Positions 43,370-52,052 of a DNA stretch of 64,000 bases are shown here, in pieces; within the stretch, counting starts at the first letter, position 1, and every line of letters begins with the position of its first letter. A program made the position numbers and the translations under genes. The DNA comes from an uncultured Selenomonadales bacterium. GTDB taxonomy: Bacteria > Bacillota > Negativicutes > Acidaminococcales > Acidaminococcaceae. Location of the stretch: positions 83,264 through 147,263 of the forward strand of contig ONEW01000004.1 in the NCBI GenBank assembly GCA_900316935.1. The letters run 5' to 3'. Under the pieces are notes generated by a model. It searched no databases. It was given only the letters and a program-made list of their open reading frames with translations, and was not told the origin of the DNA.

Positions 43370-44389
43370 ATGAGCAGGCAGCACGGAAGCAGACTCCCGA
43401 AAATCCTCGCGGCCACCGTCGCCGTCCTGGCCCTTTACCTGGGCTGGAACGTGTTCGGGCCGAAGCCGGATACGGAACCTGCAGCAGACCGCGGGAACGG
43501 TTCCAACGTGACAATCAAAGAAGAAGGCAGCGGTCCGGAAAACACGCTGCAGAAGAAGTGGGACAGCTTCTTCGGGAAAGCGAACCCGGGTTCCACGGAA
43601 CTGAAGGATCAGGCGGGCAATGCCCTGCTCAAGGCTAAAGACGCGGCGGAAGACGCCGGTGAAAACGCGGGCAAACTGTACCGCAGGGCCAAGAGCGATA
43701 CCTCCCGGCTGGCCGGCGAGGCAAAAGAAAGCAGCGGTCCTGTGCTCTTCAGCCTGTCCACCATGTGGCACGCCAGGGAAATCATCGCGCACCTGCGCCA
43801 GGATCCGGACTGGGTCCCCTACAAAGAGATTCCGCCCCAGACCCGCCAGGCCCTGGTGGCCATCGAAGACCACGGGTTTTACGAACACGGCCCCTTCGAC
43901 GTAAAGGGCATGTTCCGCGCGGCCCTCGTCAACGCAACGGCGGGACAGGTCCTGCAGGGCGGCAGCACCCTGACCCAACAGATGGTCAAGAACGTGTTCC
44001 TGAACGACGAGCAGACCATGGCCCGCAAATTCCAGGAAGCGGCGCTGTCCATGTATGTAGAGCATCATTATACGAAGAACGAGATTCTGGAACTGTACTT
44101 CAACACGACCTATTTCGGCAACGGGTATTACGGCCTGCGCGAGGCCAGCCGGGGGTACCTGGGCAAAGAGCCTTCCCAGCTGAACCTGCCGGAAAGTGCC
44201 ATGATTGCGGCCCTGCCGAACGCGCCGAGCGCCCTCAATCCCTACAAGAACCCCATGGGCTGCGGCAAACGGACGACCCTGATCCTGCGTGAAATGAAGC
44301 AGTACCGCTATATCGGCACCATTGACATGGAGAACGCCATCGAGCAGGGTGTGACCTTGAAGAACGGCCAGCGTCTCGTACTGCAGTGA
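43370..44389 (+). CDS. mtgA: Monofunctional biosynthetic peptidoglycan glycosyltransferase
   Basis: Polymerises lipid II into glycan strands on the outer face of the inner membrane. The 339-residue protein has an N-terminal helix (about 11-26), a polar linker of about 110 residues with an Ala/Glu/Lys-rich amphipathic stretch (DQAGNALLKAKDAAEDAGEN), and a GT51 domain with catalytic E166 in AIEDHGFYEHG, GGSTLTQQMVKN and YFGNGYYGLREAS. No transpeptidase domain follows. The long linker is unusual for MtgA. The ATG follows AAGGAGA; a terminator follows directly. Confidence 0.92.
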   Translation: MSRQHGSRLPKILAATVAVLALYLGWNVFGPKPDTEPAADRGNGSNVTIKEEGSGPENTLQKKWDSFFGKANPGSTELKDQAGNALLKAKDAAEDAGENAGKLYRRAKSDTSRLAGEAKESSGPVLFSLSTMWHAREIIAHLRQDPDWVPYKEIPPQTRQALVAIEDHGFYEHGPFDVKGMFRAALVNATAGQVLQGGSTLTQQMVKNVFLNDEQTMARKFQEAALSMYVEHHYTKNEILELYFNTTYFGNGYYGLREASRGYLGKEPSQLNLPESAMIAALPNAPSALNPYKNPMGCGKRTTLILREMKQYRYIGTIDMENAIEQGVTLKNGQRLVLQ

Positions 44390-44393
44390 CAGT

Positions 44394-44427
44394 AAAAAAG
44401 GGAGTCCCTTCGCGGGGCTCCCTTTTT
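44394..44427. terminator. Bidirectional terminator between mtgA and the AICAR transformylase gene
   Basis: AAAAAGGGAG-t-CCC pairs with GGG-g-CTCCCTTTTT around TTCGC; A and T runs on both sides serve both converging genes. Confidence 0.93.
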
Positions 44428-44447
44428 CGCTATACCGATATTCCCAC

Positions 44448-45623
44448 TCAATGATGGAATTCGCGCAGGTGCGTGAAAGCGATGACCATGCCGTACTTGT
44501 CGGCCGTCTCGATGACGTTGTCGTCCCGGATGGAACCGCCGGCTTCCGCCACGTACTGCACGCCGCTGCGGCGGGCCCGTTCGATGTTGTCCCCGAAGGG
44601 GAAGAATGCATCGCTGCCCAGCGCGACATTTTGCAGTTTGGCAACCCAATCCTTCTTTTCCTTCCGGGTCAGCGGGGCGGGTTTTTCCGTGAAGAACTGT
44701 TCCCACGTGCCGTCGGCGAGGACATCGTCGGAGTCATCGGAAATGTACACGTCGATGGTGTTGTCGCGGTCCGGCCGGCGGATGTCCTTCCGGAAGGGCA
44801 GGGCCATGACTTTCGGATGCTGGCGCAGCCACCAGATGTCGGCCTTGTTGCCGGCCAGGCGCGTGCAGTGGATGCGGGACTGCTGCCCCGCACCGACGCC
44901 GATGGTTTTGCCGTCCTTGACATAGCAGACGGAATTGGACTGGGTGTATTTCAGCGTAATCAGGGCGACAATCAGGTCCAGGGCCGCCTTATCCGGCAGT
45001 TCCCTGTTCTTCGTGGGCCGTTCCGCCAGCAGGTCCTTCGTGATTTTCGCATTGTTACGGGTCTGTTCGAACAGGACGCCGAAGACCTGCTTCGTTTCCT
45101 GCTCTTCCGGCACGTAGTCCGGATCGATCCGGAGCACCAGGTAACTGCCTTTGCGTTTGCTTTTCAGGACGGCCAGTGCTTCGTCCGTGTACCCGGGCGC
45201 AATGACGCCGTCGGATACCTCGCGCTTCAGGAGCAGGGCCGTTTCCTTGTCGCATACGTCGGACAGGGCGGCGAAATCGCCGTACGAGGACATGCGGTCC
45301 GCGCCGCGGGCAGCCGCATAGGCACTGGCCAGCGGGGACAGCTCCAAATCATCGACAAAATAGATTTTCTTCAGCGTGTCGCTCAATTCCGTCGCCACGG
45401 CGGCGCCGGCAGGACTGACATGCTTGAAGGACGCCGCTGCGGGCAGGCCTGTCGCTTCCTTCAACTCCTTGACCAGCTGCCAGCTGTTGAAGGCGTCCAG
45501 CAGGTTGATATAGCCGGGACGGCCGTTCAGTACCTTGAACGGCAGATCCTTGCCGTCTTTCATGTATACCTTGGCGATTTTCTGATTTGGGTTACAGCCA
45601 TACTTCAACGCAAGTTCGTTCAT
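44448..45623 (-). CDS. Stand-alone AICAR transformylase (half PurH)
   Basis: Catalyses formylation of AICAR to FAICAR in purine synthesis. The 391-residue protein corresponds only to the C-terminal transformylase half of bifunctional PurH: it starts MNELALKYGCNPNQKIAKVY, has FKVLNGRPGYINLLDAFN, the catalytic Lys-His of AASFKHVSPAGAAVA, and ends FTHLREFHH. The N-terminal IMP cyclohydrolase (MGS-like) domain is absent. Upstream in-frame codons show no family likeness. The cyclohydrolase must be supplied by another gene, not seen here. Confidence 0.9.
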   Translation of the reverse strand: MNELALKYGCNPNQKIAKVYMKDGKDLPFKVLNGRPGYINLLDAFNSWQLVKELKEATGLPAAASFKHVSPAGAAVATELSDTLKKIYFVDDLELSPLASAYAAARGADRMSSYGDFAALSDVCDKETALLLKREVSDGVIAPGYTDEALAVLKSKRKGSYLVLRIDPDYVPEEQETKQVFGVLFEQTRNNAKITKDLLAERPTKNRELPDKAALDLIVALITLKYTQSNSVCYVKDGKTIGVGAGQQSRIHCTRLAGNKADIWWLRQHPKVMALPFRKDIRRPDRDNTIDVYISDDSDDVLADGTWEQFFTEKPAPLTRKEKKDWVAKLQNVALGSDAFFPFGDNIERARRSGVQYVAEAGGSIRDDNVIETADKYGMVIAFTHLREFHH

Positions 45624-45904
45624 GTTCTTCCTCCCTGAAAACAGTGGTTCCGCATCCATCGCAGGACCTTTCCTTATACTCTTTAAATTATACTGTCCGC
45701 GTCCGAGCCTTGTCAAACCATACCGGAAGGAGCCACGCCGCCGTCCGCGGATCTGTTCCCCCGCCTTGTTTTTCCGGCCGGTCATCGTCAGTCCCCCGTT
45801 TCCGCATCGGTCCTGGAATGCTATAATGATAAAGAGCAGTAACATCATACTATACCTGTTGGGAAATAGGAACGCAAACTTTTATGCCGGAAGGAGTACC
45901 TGCC

Positions 45905-46816
45905 ATGACCTATTGTTATGTTTGTCCCCATCGCTGCGGCGTCGACCGGCCCCGCAGCATCCATGATACGGACGGAACCTTCGGTTCCTGCCGCTGCGGC
46001 ATGCTGCCCATCGTATCCCGGGCCGCGGCCCACCTGTGGGAAGAGCCGTGTATCAGCGGCACGGACGGAAAGGGCAGCGGGACCGTCTTCTTCGCCGGCT
46101 GCAACCTGCACTGCGTGTTCTGCCAGAATTACGAAATCAGTACCGGCATGAAGGGCCGGGAGATTTCCGTCGCCCGCCTCAAGGAGATTTATCACGAACT
46201 GATTGCCAAAGGCGTGCACAACATCAACCTCGTCACGCCCACGCACTTCACGGAAGCCATCCTCCAAAGCCTCGACGAACCCCTGCCGGTACCCGTCGTC
46301 TACAACACGAGCGGATTCGAGGCACTGGACACTTTGCGCCGCCTGGAAGGCAAAGTGCAGATCTGGCTGCCGGACCTCAAGTACAGCGACGACACGCTGG
46401 CTATCAAGTACAGTAACGCTTGGAACTACTGGAAAATCGCCCGGGAAGCGATTCTGGAAATGTACCGCCAGACCGGTCCCTACGAACTGGACGGCAACGG
46501 CCTGCTGAAAAAAGGCGTCGTCATCCGTCACCTCATCATGCCCGGGTTCCCCGACAACAGCAAGGCCGTCATCGACTGGGTGGCGGACACCTTCAAACCA
46601 GGGCAGGTCCTGTTCAGCCTCATGCATCAGTATGTACCCTGCGGCCGGGCCAGGGACTATCCCGAAATCAACCGCCGTGTCACCGCCGCTGAATATAAAG
46701 AAGTACAGGACTACCTGTTCGCAAGCTCCATCGAAGACGGCTTCGTACAGGAAGAGGAGGCCGCAAGCGGGGAATTCATCCCCCAGTGGGACCTGACCGG
46801 CGTGGAAAAGGCATAA
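45905..46816 (+). CDS. Radical SAM protein, PflX type
   Basis: A 303-residue Fe-S enzyme. The radical SAM motif CNLHCVFC (CxxxCxxC) near residue 66 binds the 4Fe-4S cluster. An N-terminal cysteine-rich segment CYVCPHRCGVDRP plus CRCG could hold another metal or cluster. It matches the PflX group, related to pyruvate-formate-lyase activating enzymes, with unknown substrate. The ATG at 45905 follows GGAAGGAG eight bases upstream; an ATG at 45884 overlaps that site. It is divergent from the AICAR transformylase gene and ends at a terminator. Confidence 0.85.
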   Translation: MTYCYVCPHRCGVDRPRSIHDTDGTFGSCRCGMLPIVSRAAAHLWEEPCISGTDGKGSGTVFFAGCNLHCVFCQNYEISTGMKGREISVARLKEIYHELIAKGVHNINLVTPTHFTEAILQSLDEPLPVPVVYNTSGFEALDTLRRLEGKVQIWLPDLKYSDDTLAIKYSNAWNYWKIAREAILEMYRQTGPYELDGNGLLKKGVVIRHLIMPGFPDNSKAVIDWVADTFKPGQVLFSLMHQYVPCGRARDYPEINRRVTAAEYKEVQDYLFASSIEDGFVQEEEAASGEFIPQWDLTGVEKA

Positions 46817-46844
46817 CAGGATATAAAGCGGAAGCGGCAAACGG

Positions 46845-46889
46845 AAACCCGCGTGACCACCCCGAAAGGGGGGGCACGCGGGTTTGTTT
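46845..46889. terminator. Shared terminator of the PflX-type gene and ctpA
   Basis: An 11-bp stem AAACCCGCGTG/CACGCGGGTTT (46845-46855 with 46875-46885) with an inner GC-rich stem, followed by T-rich sequence on the plus strand. Confidence 0.85.
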
Positions 46890-46906
46890 GATGCCGCGAT
46901 ACGGCT

Positions 46907-48067
46907 TTACCTCTTTGTCAGCTCGTTCTTCAGGTAGGTTTCCGCCGCTTCGAGTTGTACATCGCGCGTGGCATCCTGAGGCAGTTCGACGACCTCGTCC
47001 GGTTTGATGCCCGTCTGATGGATGGACCGGCCCGACGGCGTGTAATACATGGCTGTCGTCAGTTTCAGGGCCGAGTCGGCCGAAAGCTGGTAGATGGTCT
47101 GCACGCAGCCTTTGCCATATGTCTGCACGCCGAAAAGCCGGCCGGCTTTCGTATCCTGGATGGCGCCGGACACGATTTCCGAGGCACTGGCGCTGCCATG
47201 GTCCACCAGAACGGCCAAGGGATATTTGACGGCTTCCAGCGTGGAATTGTAGACCTGTGTCTGCCCTTCCTTGTCCGTAATGGAGACGACCGGTCCCTTG
47301 GGGACAAGGAAGTTCGCGACCTTGAGGCATTCCGTCAGGAGCCCGCCGGGGTTCTGCCGCAAGTCGAGCAGCGTGGCCTGCATGCCTTCCTGCTCCAGCT
47401 GCCTGTACGTTTTCGCGAAATCAGCGCCGGTCTGTTCGTTGAACACGGCGATGCGGATATACCCGATCTGCGTGCCGGGCAGCAGGCGGCCTGCTACGGA
47501 CTCTATCTTGATGTCATCGCGGACGATGTCCACCGTATAGGTTTTGTCGCTGTCCTTGCGCTGCAAGGTGATTTTCACATGAGTCCCCTTTTCCCCACGG
47601 ACGCGGCTCACCACCTCTTCCAGGGACAAGTTGCGCACATCCTGGTCATCGACGGAGAGGATCTTGTCCCCCGCCTTGATGCCGGCCCTGGCACCGGGCG
47701 AGCCTTCCTGGGGTGCGATGACGACATGGTCCTTGCCCTTTTGCCCCAAAACGACTCCGATGCCGCCGAAGGTCCCGTTCGTCACCTGGCTCATGCTGCT
47801 GAACGCCTTGGCGTCCAGGTACTCCGAATAGGGGTCGTTCAGGCTGGATACCATGCCCTTCATGGCCCCGTCAAAGAGCTGCCGGTTCGTGAAGGGGTCC
47901 CCCACAAACCCGGAATGGATGCGGAACTGGACATAGAGCAGCCGTGCCAGGGCCGCCGCATTGTGGTTGGTGAAGGCCGACAGGCCCCAGCAGAAGGCAC
48001 CTATGGTCAAGGCCACACTGACCACTACGGCCAGGGGAATCATCCAGATACTGACTTTCTTCTTCAT
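46907..48067 (-). CDS. ctpA: Carboxyl-terminal processing peptidase (S41, CtpA type)
   Basis: A 386-residue membrane-anchored protease: one N-terminal helix (about 7-30), a PDZ domain near 100-180 (GGIGVVLGQKGKDHVVI; SPGARAGIKAGDKIL) and an S41 catalytic domain with serine in HGSASASEIVSGA and lysine in YGKGCVQTIYQL. Such peptidases trim envelope proteins and often act with peptidoglycan hydrolases. It ends the secA-to-ctpA gene block, 72 bp after the M23 peptidase gene, an arrangement common beside ftsEX. Confidence 0.95.
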   Translation of the reverse strand: MKKKVSIWMIPLAVVVSVALTIGAFCWGLSAFTNHNAAALARLLYVQFRIHSGFVGDPFTNRQLFDGAMKGMVSSLNDPYSEYLDAKAFSSMSQVTNGTFGGIGVVLGQKGKDHVVIAPQEGSPGARAGIKAGDKILSVDDQDVRNLSLEEVVSRVRGEKGTHVKITLQRKDSDKTYTVDIVRDDIKIESVAGRLLPGTQIGYIRIAVFNEQTGADFAKTYRQLEQEGMQATLLDLRQNPGGLLTECLKVANFLVPKGPVVSITDKEGQTQVYNSTLEAVKYPLAVLVDHGSASASEIVSGAIQDTKAGRLFGVQTYGKGCVQTIYQLSADSALKLTTAMYYTPSGRSIHQTGIKPDEVVELPQDATRDVQLEAAETYLKNELTKR

Positions 48068-48139
48068 ATTTGCTCCCGTCCCCGCAGGGACGGCCTTTCC
48101 TGTCTGACTGTCTTAAAGCTGCCGTACCTGCCTTCCGGC

Positions 48140-49306
48140 TTACGGCAGGTAATTCAGCGGATCCGTCACTTCGCCATGGACGCGCACCTCGAAATGGCAG
48201 TGCGGCCCCGTGGAATAACCGGTGCTGCCGGCATAGGCGATGACCTGCCCCTGGGATACGCGCTGGCCTTCCCCGACGGCAAGGCTCGAATTGTGCCCGT
48301 ACAGGGACACCAGACCACCGCCGTGGCTGATCATGACGCAATAGCCATACCCCCCCATCCAGCCGGAATAGATGACCGTGCCGGAGGCCGCCGCGCGAAT
48401 CGGTGTCCCCGTGTCGACGGCGATATCTATGCCGGAATGGTATCGTTTCGTCTGGAAAATCGGGTGCGTACGCCAGCCGTAATACGATGTAATCGGGCCG
48501 GAGCAGGGCCACCTGAAGGCACCGCTGCCGCCGCCAGCCGGCATGGACGACGCGGCTTCCATGCTTTGAATCATGGCTTTGATGTTTTCGCTCACTGCCA
48601 GCATGCGCTGGTATTCGCTTTCGGAACTGCGCTTCTCCTCTTCCGCCTTATACAGCAGCTGCGCCCGTTCCGCACGGACCTTGTCCAGGGCCGCCTTCTT
48701 TTCCCCGAGGGCTGCCCGGTCCTTTTTGATCTCTTCCATCTGCTTGTTCAGGATGTCCTGGCGGGACTGGATTTCCGCTGCTTCCCGCTGCACCGTTTCC
48801 ACCAGTGCCAGATCGCTGCGGATGATCTTCTGCAGCAGATACATGCGGGATGCAAAATCCCCGAAGTCCTTCGCGCCCAGAAGCACATCCAGATAGTTGA
48901 TCTGCCCGTGCTCGTAAATATCACGGAGACGCGCCTTGTAGATCTTCATGCGCGCTTCCATTTCCTTCTTTTTCTGGTTCAGGACGGCCGTGTTCTTGTC
49001 GATGTCCTTCTGCAGGCTGGAGGCCTTCTTTTCGAGGGCCGAAATTTCCGTCTGCAGCTGATGCAGCTGGGCCATGACTTCGCCCAGGCGGTTTTTGGCC
49101 AGCCGGACGGACTGTCCTGCCTGTTCGCTCCGCTGCTTCGCCTGCTGCGCCTTTTCCTGGGCGTTTTCCAGTTCCTTGCGCTTTTCGTCAATCTCGGCCG
49201 CGTAGACCGAAGCCAGCGGCACGAGGGGCAGCGTCAGCGGCGGCGCGGCCTGCAGGACCGCGAGCCAGGCCGCCAGCGCGGCGGCTGTAAGTTTATGTAC
49301 CTTCAT
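48140..49306 (-). CDS. EnvC-like M23 peptidase with coiled coil
   Basis: A 388-residue exported protein: signal peptide of about 36 residues (cleavage after SVYA), long coiled coil (about 40-245) and a C-terminal LytM/M23 domain with ligands in YHSGIDIAV and GPHCHFEV plus Y-G-H-N in SLYGHNSSL. The HxxxD and HxH motifs are intact, so it may be an active endopeptidase, unlike the degenerate E. coli EnvC. It lies 13 bp after ftsX; FtsEX is known to activate such hydrolases. Confidence 0.93.
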   Translation of the reverse strand: MKVHKLTAAALAAWLAVLQAAPPLTLPLVPLASVYAAEIDEKRKELENAQEKAQQAKQRSEQAGQSVRLAKNRLGEVMAQLHQLQTEISALEKKASSLQKDIDKNTAVLNQKKKEMEARMKIYKARLRDIYEHGQINYLDVLLGAKDFGDFASRMYLLQKIIRSDLALVETVQREAAEIQSRQDILNKQMEEIKKDRAALGEKKAALDKVRAERAQLLYKAEEEKRSSESEYQRMLAVSENIKAMIQSMEAASSMPAGGGSGAFRWPCSGPITSYYGWRTHPIFQTKRYHSGIDIAVDTGTPIRAAASGTVIYSGWMGGYGYCVMISHGGGLVSLYGHNSSLAVGEGQRVSQGQVIAYAGSTGYSTGPHCHFEVRVHGEVTDPLNYLP

Positions 49307-49319
49307 CTCGGCCGCCTCC

Positions 49320-50207
49320 TCAGACCCGCAGGAACTTCTTCAGGGACAGGTAGGAGCCGAGGGCCCCGATGAAAGTGCCGCAGGCCAGGATGAACAGGTC
49401 CGCGTACAACAGCGTCGGCCAGGCCGGCAGAATCGGGAAGAAGGCCAGTGTCAGGTAAATCCGGCTCATGAGGCTCGTATAGACGATATCCACGAGGGCG
49501 CTGGCAATAAGGGCCCCGCCGAAACCGAGCGTCATGCCTTCCAGGAGAAAGGGCCAGCGGATGAACCAGTCCGTGGCGCCGACGTATTTCATGATGACGA
49601 CCTCTTTGCGCCGGGCGAACACCGTCAGGCGGATGGTGTTCGCAATGATGAACAGCGTCGCCAGGCACAAAAAGATGATGAGGATGGCGCCGCCGATGCG
49701 GAGGATCTTCGTGAGGGCGAACAGGTGCTCCACGACCTCCTGGCCGAACCGGGCCGTCTCCACCTTGGGCATTTTGCTCACAACCGGCACCAGGTCCCGG
49801 ATCCGCGAAGGCTGGTCCACCTGGATTTCAAAGGACGCCGGGAAGGGATTGTCCTTACCCAGGGCCTTCAGCAGACCGGCCTGATCGCCCAGGCGCTTTT
49901 TGAAACGGGCCATGGCCTGGTCTTTGGAAACTTCCGTGACCTTCACGACGCCTTCCATGCCCTGCAGTTTTTTGCCCATGGCTTCCAGCTCGGACTGGGT
50001 CGCCGTGTCTTCCATGTACACTGTCATTTCGACCTGGCCTTCCAGGTACTTCGCCAGGTTGTCCGTATTGAGGAACAGCAACAGGAACATGCCCAGCACC
50101 AGCAGGGATACGGCCACGGTCGAGACGGACGCGGCGCTCATCACACCATTGCGTTTGATGGACTTCCCCGTCTCCCTGATGAAATATTCTTTACTGCTCA
50201 GGCTCAT
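49320..50207 (-). CDS. ftsX: Cell division protein FtsX
   Basis: A 295-residue permease-like membrane protein with four helices (first at about 26-46, the others between 175 and 285) and an extracytoplasmic domain after helix 1 (MTVYMEDTATQSELEAMGKK). RKEVVIMKYVGATDWFIRWPFLLEG is the conserved cytoplasmic loop that contacts FtsE. It overlaps ftsE by 17 bp and precedes the M23 peptidase it is expected to regulate across the membrane. Confidence 0.95.
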   Translation of the reverse strand: MSLSSKEYFIRETGKSIKRNGVMSAASVSTVAVSLLVLGMFLLLFLNTDNLAKYLEGQVEMTVYMEDTATQSELEAMGKKLQGMEGVVKVTEVSKDQAMARFKKRLGDQAGLLKALGKDNPFPASFEIQVDQPSRIRDLVPVVSKMPKVETARFGQEVVEHLFALTKILRIGGAILIIFLCLATLFIIANTIRLTVFARRKEVVIMKYVGATDWFIRWPFLLEGMTLGFGGALIASALVDIVYTSLMSRIYLTLAFFPILPAWPTLLYADLFILACGTFIGALGSYLSLKKFLRV

Positions 50208-50883
50208 AACCGTATACTCCGTTCAATTCATCGCGCACGATTTCCCCGTGGTCGATGGCAATAACCCGCTTGGACATGCTGTCGACGATTTCCTTGTCAT
50301 GGGTAGCCATGATGATTGTCGTGCCGTCGTCGTTGATTTCCTGAAAAATCCCCATGATGTCACGGCTCGTTTCCGGGTCCAGATTGCCTGTCGGCTCGTC
50401 GGCAATGACCACCTTGGGGCGGTTGACGATGGCACGGGCAATGGCGATGCGCTGCTGTTCGCCGCCGGACAGTTCGTTCGGATGGGCGTAGGCACGGCGG
50501 CGCAGTCCGACCAGGTCCAGCACATTCATGACCCGGCGCTTGATCAGCCGGTGCGGCGACTCAATGACCTGCATCGCAAACGCGATATTGTCGTACACGG
50601 TCCGGTCCGGCAGCAGCCGGAAATCCTGGAAGATGATGCCCAGCTTGCGGCGCATGAAAGGGATCTCCCTGCTCGTCAACGCCGGAATGTTCTGCCCGTC
50701 GAGCAGGATGGTGCCCGTCGTGGGCACGATTTCCCGGAACAGCAATTTGATGAACGTGGACTTCCCGGCACCGCTGGGGCCCACAATAAAGACGAACTCT
50801 CCCGAACCGATGCGGCAATTGATGTTTTTCAGCGCCACATGGTTGCCGGGGTAGATCATACTGACATCGGTCATATCTAACAC
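50191..50883 (-). CDS. ftsE: Cell division ATP-binding protein FtsE
   Basis: A 230-residue ABC ATPase with Walker A GPSGAGKS at 35-42, signature [14 protein letters not shown], Walker [14 protein letters not shown] and switch histidine in MATHDKEIV. The start is the GTG at 50883, eight bases after AAAGGGGA; this gives the usual FtsE beginning with [13 protein letters not shown]. The longer open frame would add 17 residues before the ribosome binding site. Works with FtsX at the divisome. Confidence 0.95.
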   Translation of the reverse strand: MLDMTDVSMIYPGNHVALKNINCRIGSGEFVFIVGPSGAGKSTFIKLLFREIVPTTGTILLDGQNIPALTSREIPFMRRKLGIIFQDFRLLPDRTVYDNIAFAMQVIESPHRLIKRRVMNVLDLVGLRRRAYAHPNELSGGEQQRIAIARAIVNRPKVVIADEPTGNLDPETSRDIMGIFQEINDDGTTIIMATHDKEIVDSMSKRVIAIDHGEIVRDELNGVYGYEPEQ

Positions 50884-50963
50884 AGGACAGTTCCCCTTTC
50901 CAAACCTATCGCCAACCGGCCGCCACGGCGGCACACGGTTCTTCCGGCAGTGCGGAAGGCTGC

Positions 50964-52052
50964 TCAGTGCAGCAGCGAAAAAGCGATTTCCGCATTGTGC
51001 CGTGCCAGGATACGCATGGAACCGATCTTTTCCGTCTGTTCCTCCGTATCCAGGTCCCAGATGGCATCGGCCGCCTCCACGACGGCACCGGACTCCAGAT
51101 TGTCCACGGTACCGGCCGCCCTGGCGCCGACGGATTTTACAAACGCATCTACCTTCGGGTCGTAGGAAACGGCCAGAAGAGGTACCTGCATGATGGCCGC
51201 AAAAATCAGGGCGTGCAGACGCATGGCGATCAGCAGGCGGAAGTTTCCGATGATGCTCAGGAATTCCTCCGTGGAAAAATGTTGATGCAGCAGGACGACG
51301 GGATGTTTCGTCCGCGGCATGAAGTTCTTCAATAAATCGCAGGTTTCGTAATCCATGGAATACTGCAGCGGCAGGATGGCGACCTGGGCGTCATGCTCCT
51401 CGCTCAGGGCGGCTGCCGCGGTGGCCAGCTGCTGCAGGCAGTGCAGGTTGTCCGGCCAGGTACGCACGGAAATGCCGAGGATCGGTTTTCCCGGATCCAG
51501 TCCCGCTTCCTCCAGGATACGGCATCCGGCCCTTTTGTCTGCCGGGTTCAGGGTCAGGACGCAATCTGCCGTGACCTGTACCTTTTCCGTTGGAATGCCG
51601 AGGCGCTGCAGCTCGTGTGCCGAATCGGCGTCGCGCACCGTGATGGCGTCGGCATGACGGCAGACGACCTTGGTCAGGAAACGCATCAGGGAGTTGCGGA
51701 TAGGTCCGATTCCCTGGGCAAAAAGCATGACCTTGCAGCCTTGCAGTTTCGCCGTGGCAATGACGGCCAGATAATACAGCAGGCTTTTCTTGCTTGTCAC
51801 ATCCTGCAGCAGACTGCCGCCGCCGCTGATCAGAAGATCGGCTTCGGACAGGGCCCTGAGGATATGGCCCGCATGAAAACGCTGCACAGCGTGCACGTTA
51901 TGTCTGATTTCCGTATCGAGGGGATTGCCGGAAATGACCGTGATCCCCGTTTCGGGATCCACCGCTTCCAACGCCTGCAGGATGGCCGTCAGCAAGGCTT
52001 CATCGCCGGCGTTGTTGAAACCGTAGTAACCCGAAATGACTATATTACTCAT
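50964..52052 (-). CDS. csaB: Polysaccharide pyruvyl transferase, CsaB type
   Basis: A 362-residue enzyme with the family N-terminus VISGYYGFNNAGDEALLTAIL, SGGGSLLQDVTSKKSLLYYL near residue 75 and LFAQGIGPIRN near 110. CsaB adds pyruvate ketals to secondary cell-wall polymers, creating the anchor for S-layer-homology (SLH) domains. In Negativicutes the outer membrane is tethered by SLH proteins, so the enzyme may serve outer-membrane anchoring (inferred). It overlaps the upstream DUF5693 gene by 8 bp and precedes ftsE by 80 bp. Confidence 0.9.
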   Translation of the reverse strand: MSNIVISGYYGFNNAGDEALLTAILQALEAVDPETGITVISGNPLDTEIRHNVHAVQRFHAGHILRALSEADLLISGGGSLLQDVTSKKSLLYYLAVIATAKLQGCKVMLFAQGIGPIRNSLMRFLTKVVCRHADAITVRDADSAHELQRLGIPTEKVQVTADCVLTLNPADKRAGCRILEEAGLDPGKPILGISVRTWPDNLHCLQQLATAAAALSEEHDAQVAILPLQYSMDYETCDLLKNFMPRTKHPVVLLHQHFSTEEFLSIIGNFRLLIAMRLHALIFAAIMQVPLLAVSYDPKVDAFVKSVGARAAGTVDNLESGAVVEAADAIWDLDTEEQTEKIGSMRILARHNAEIAFSLLH

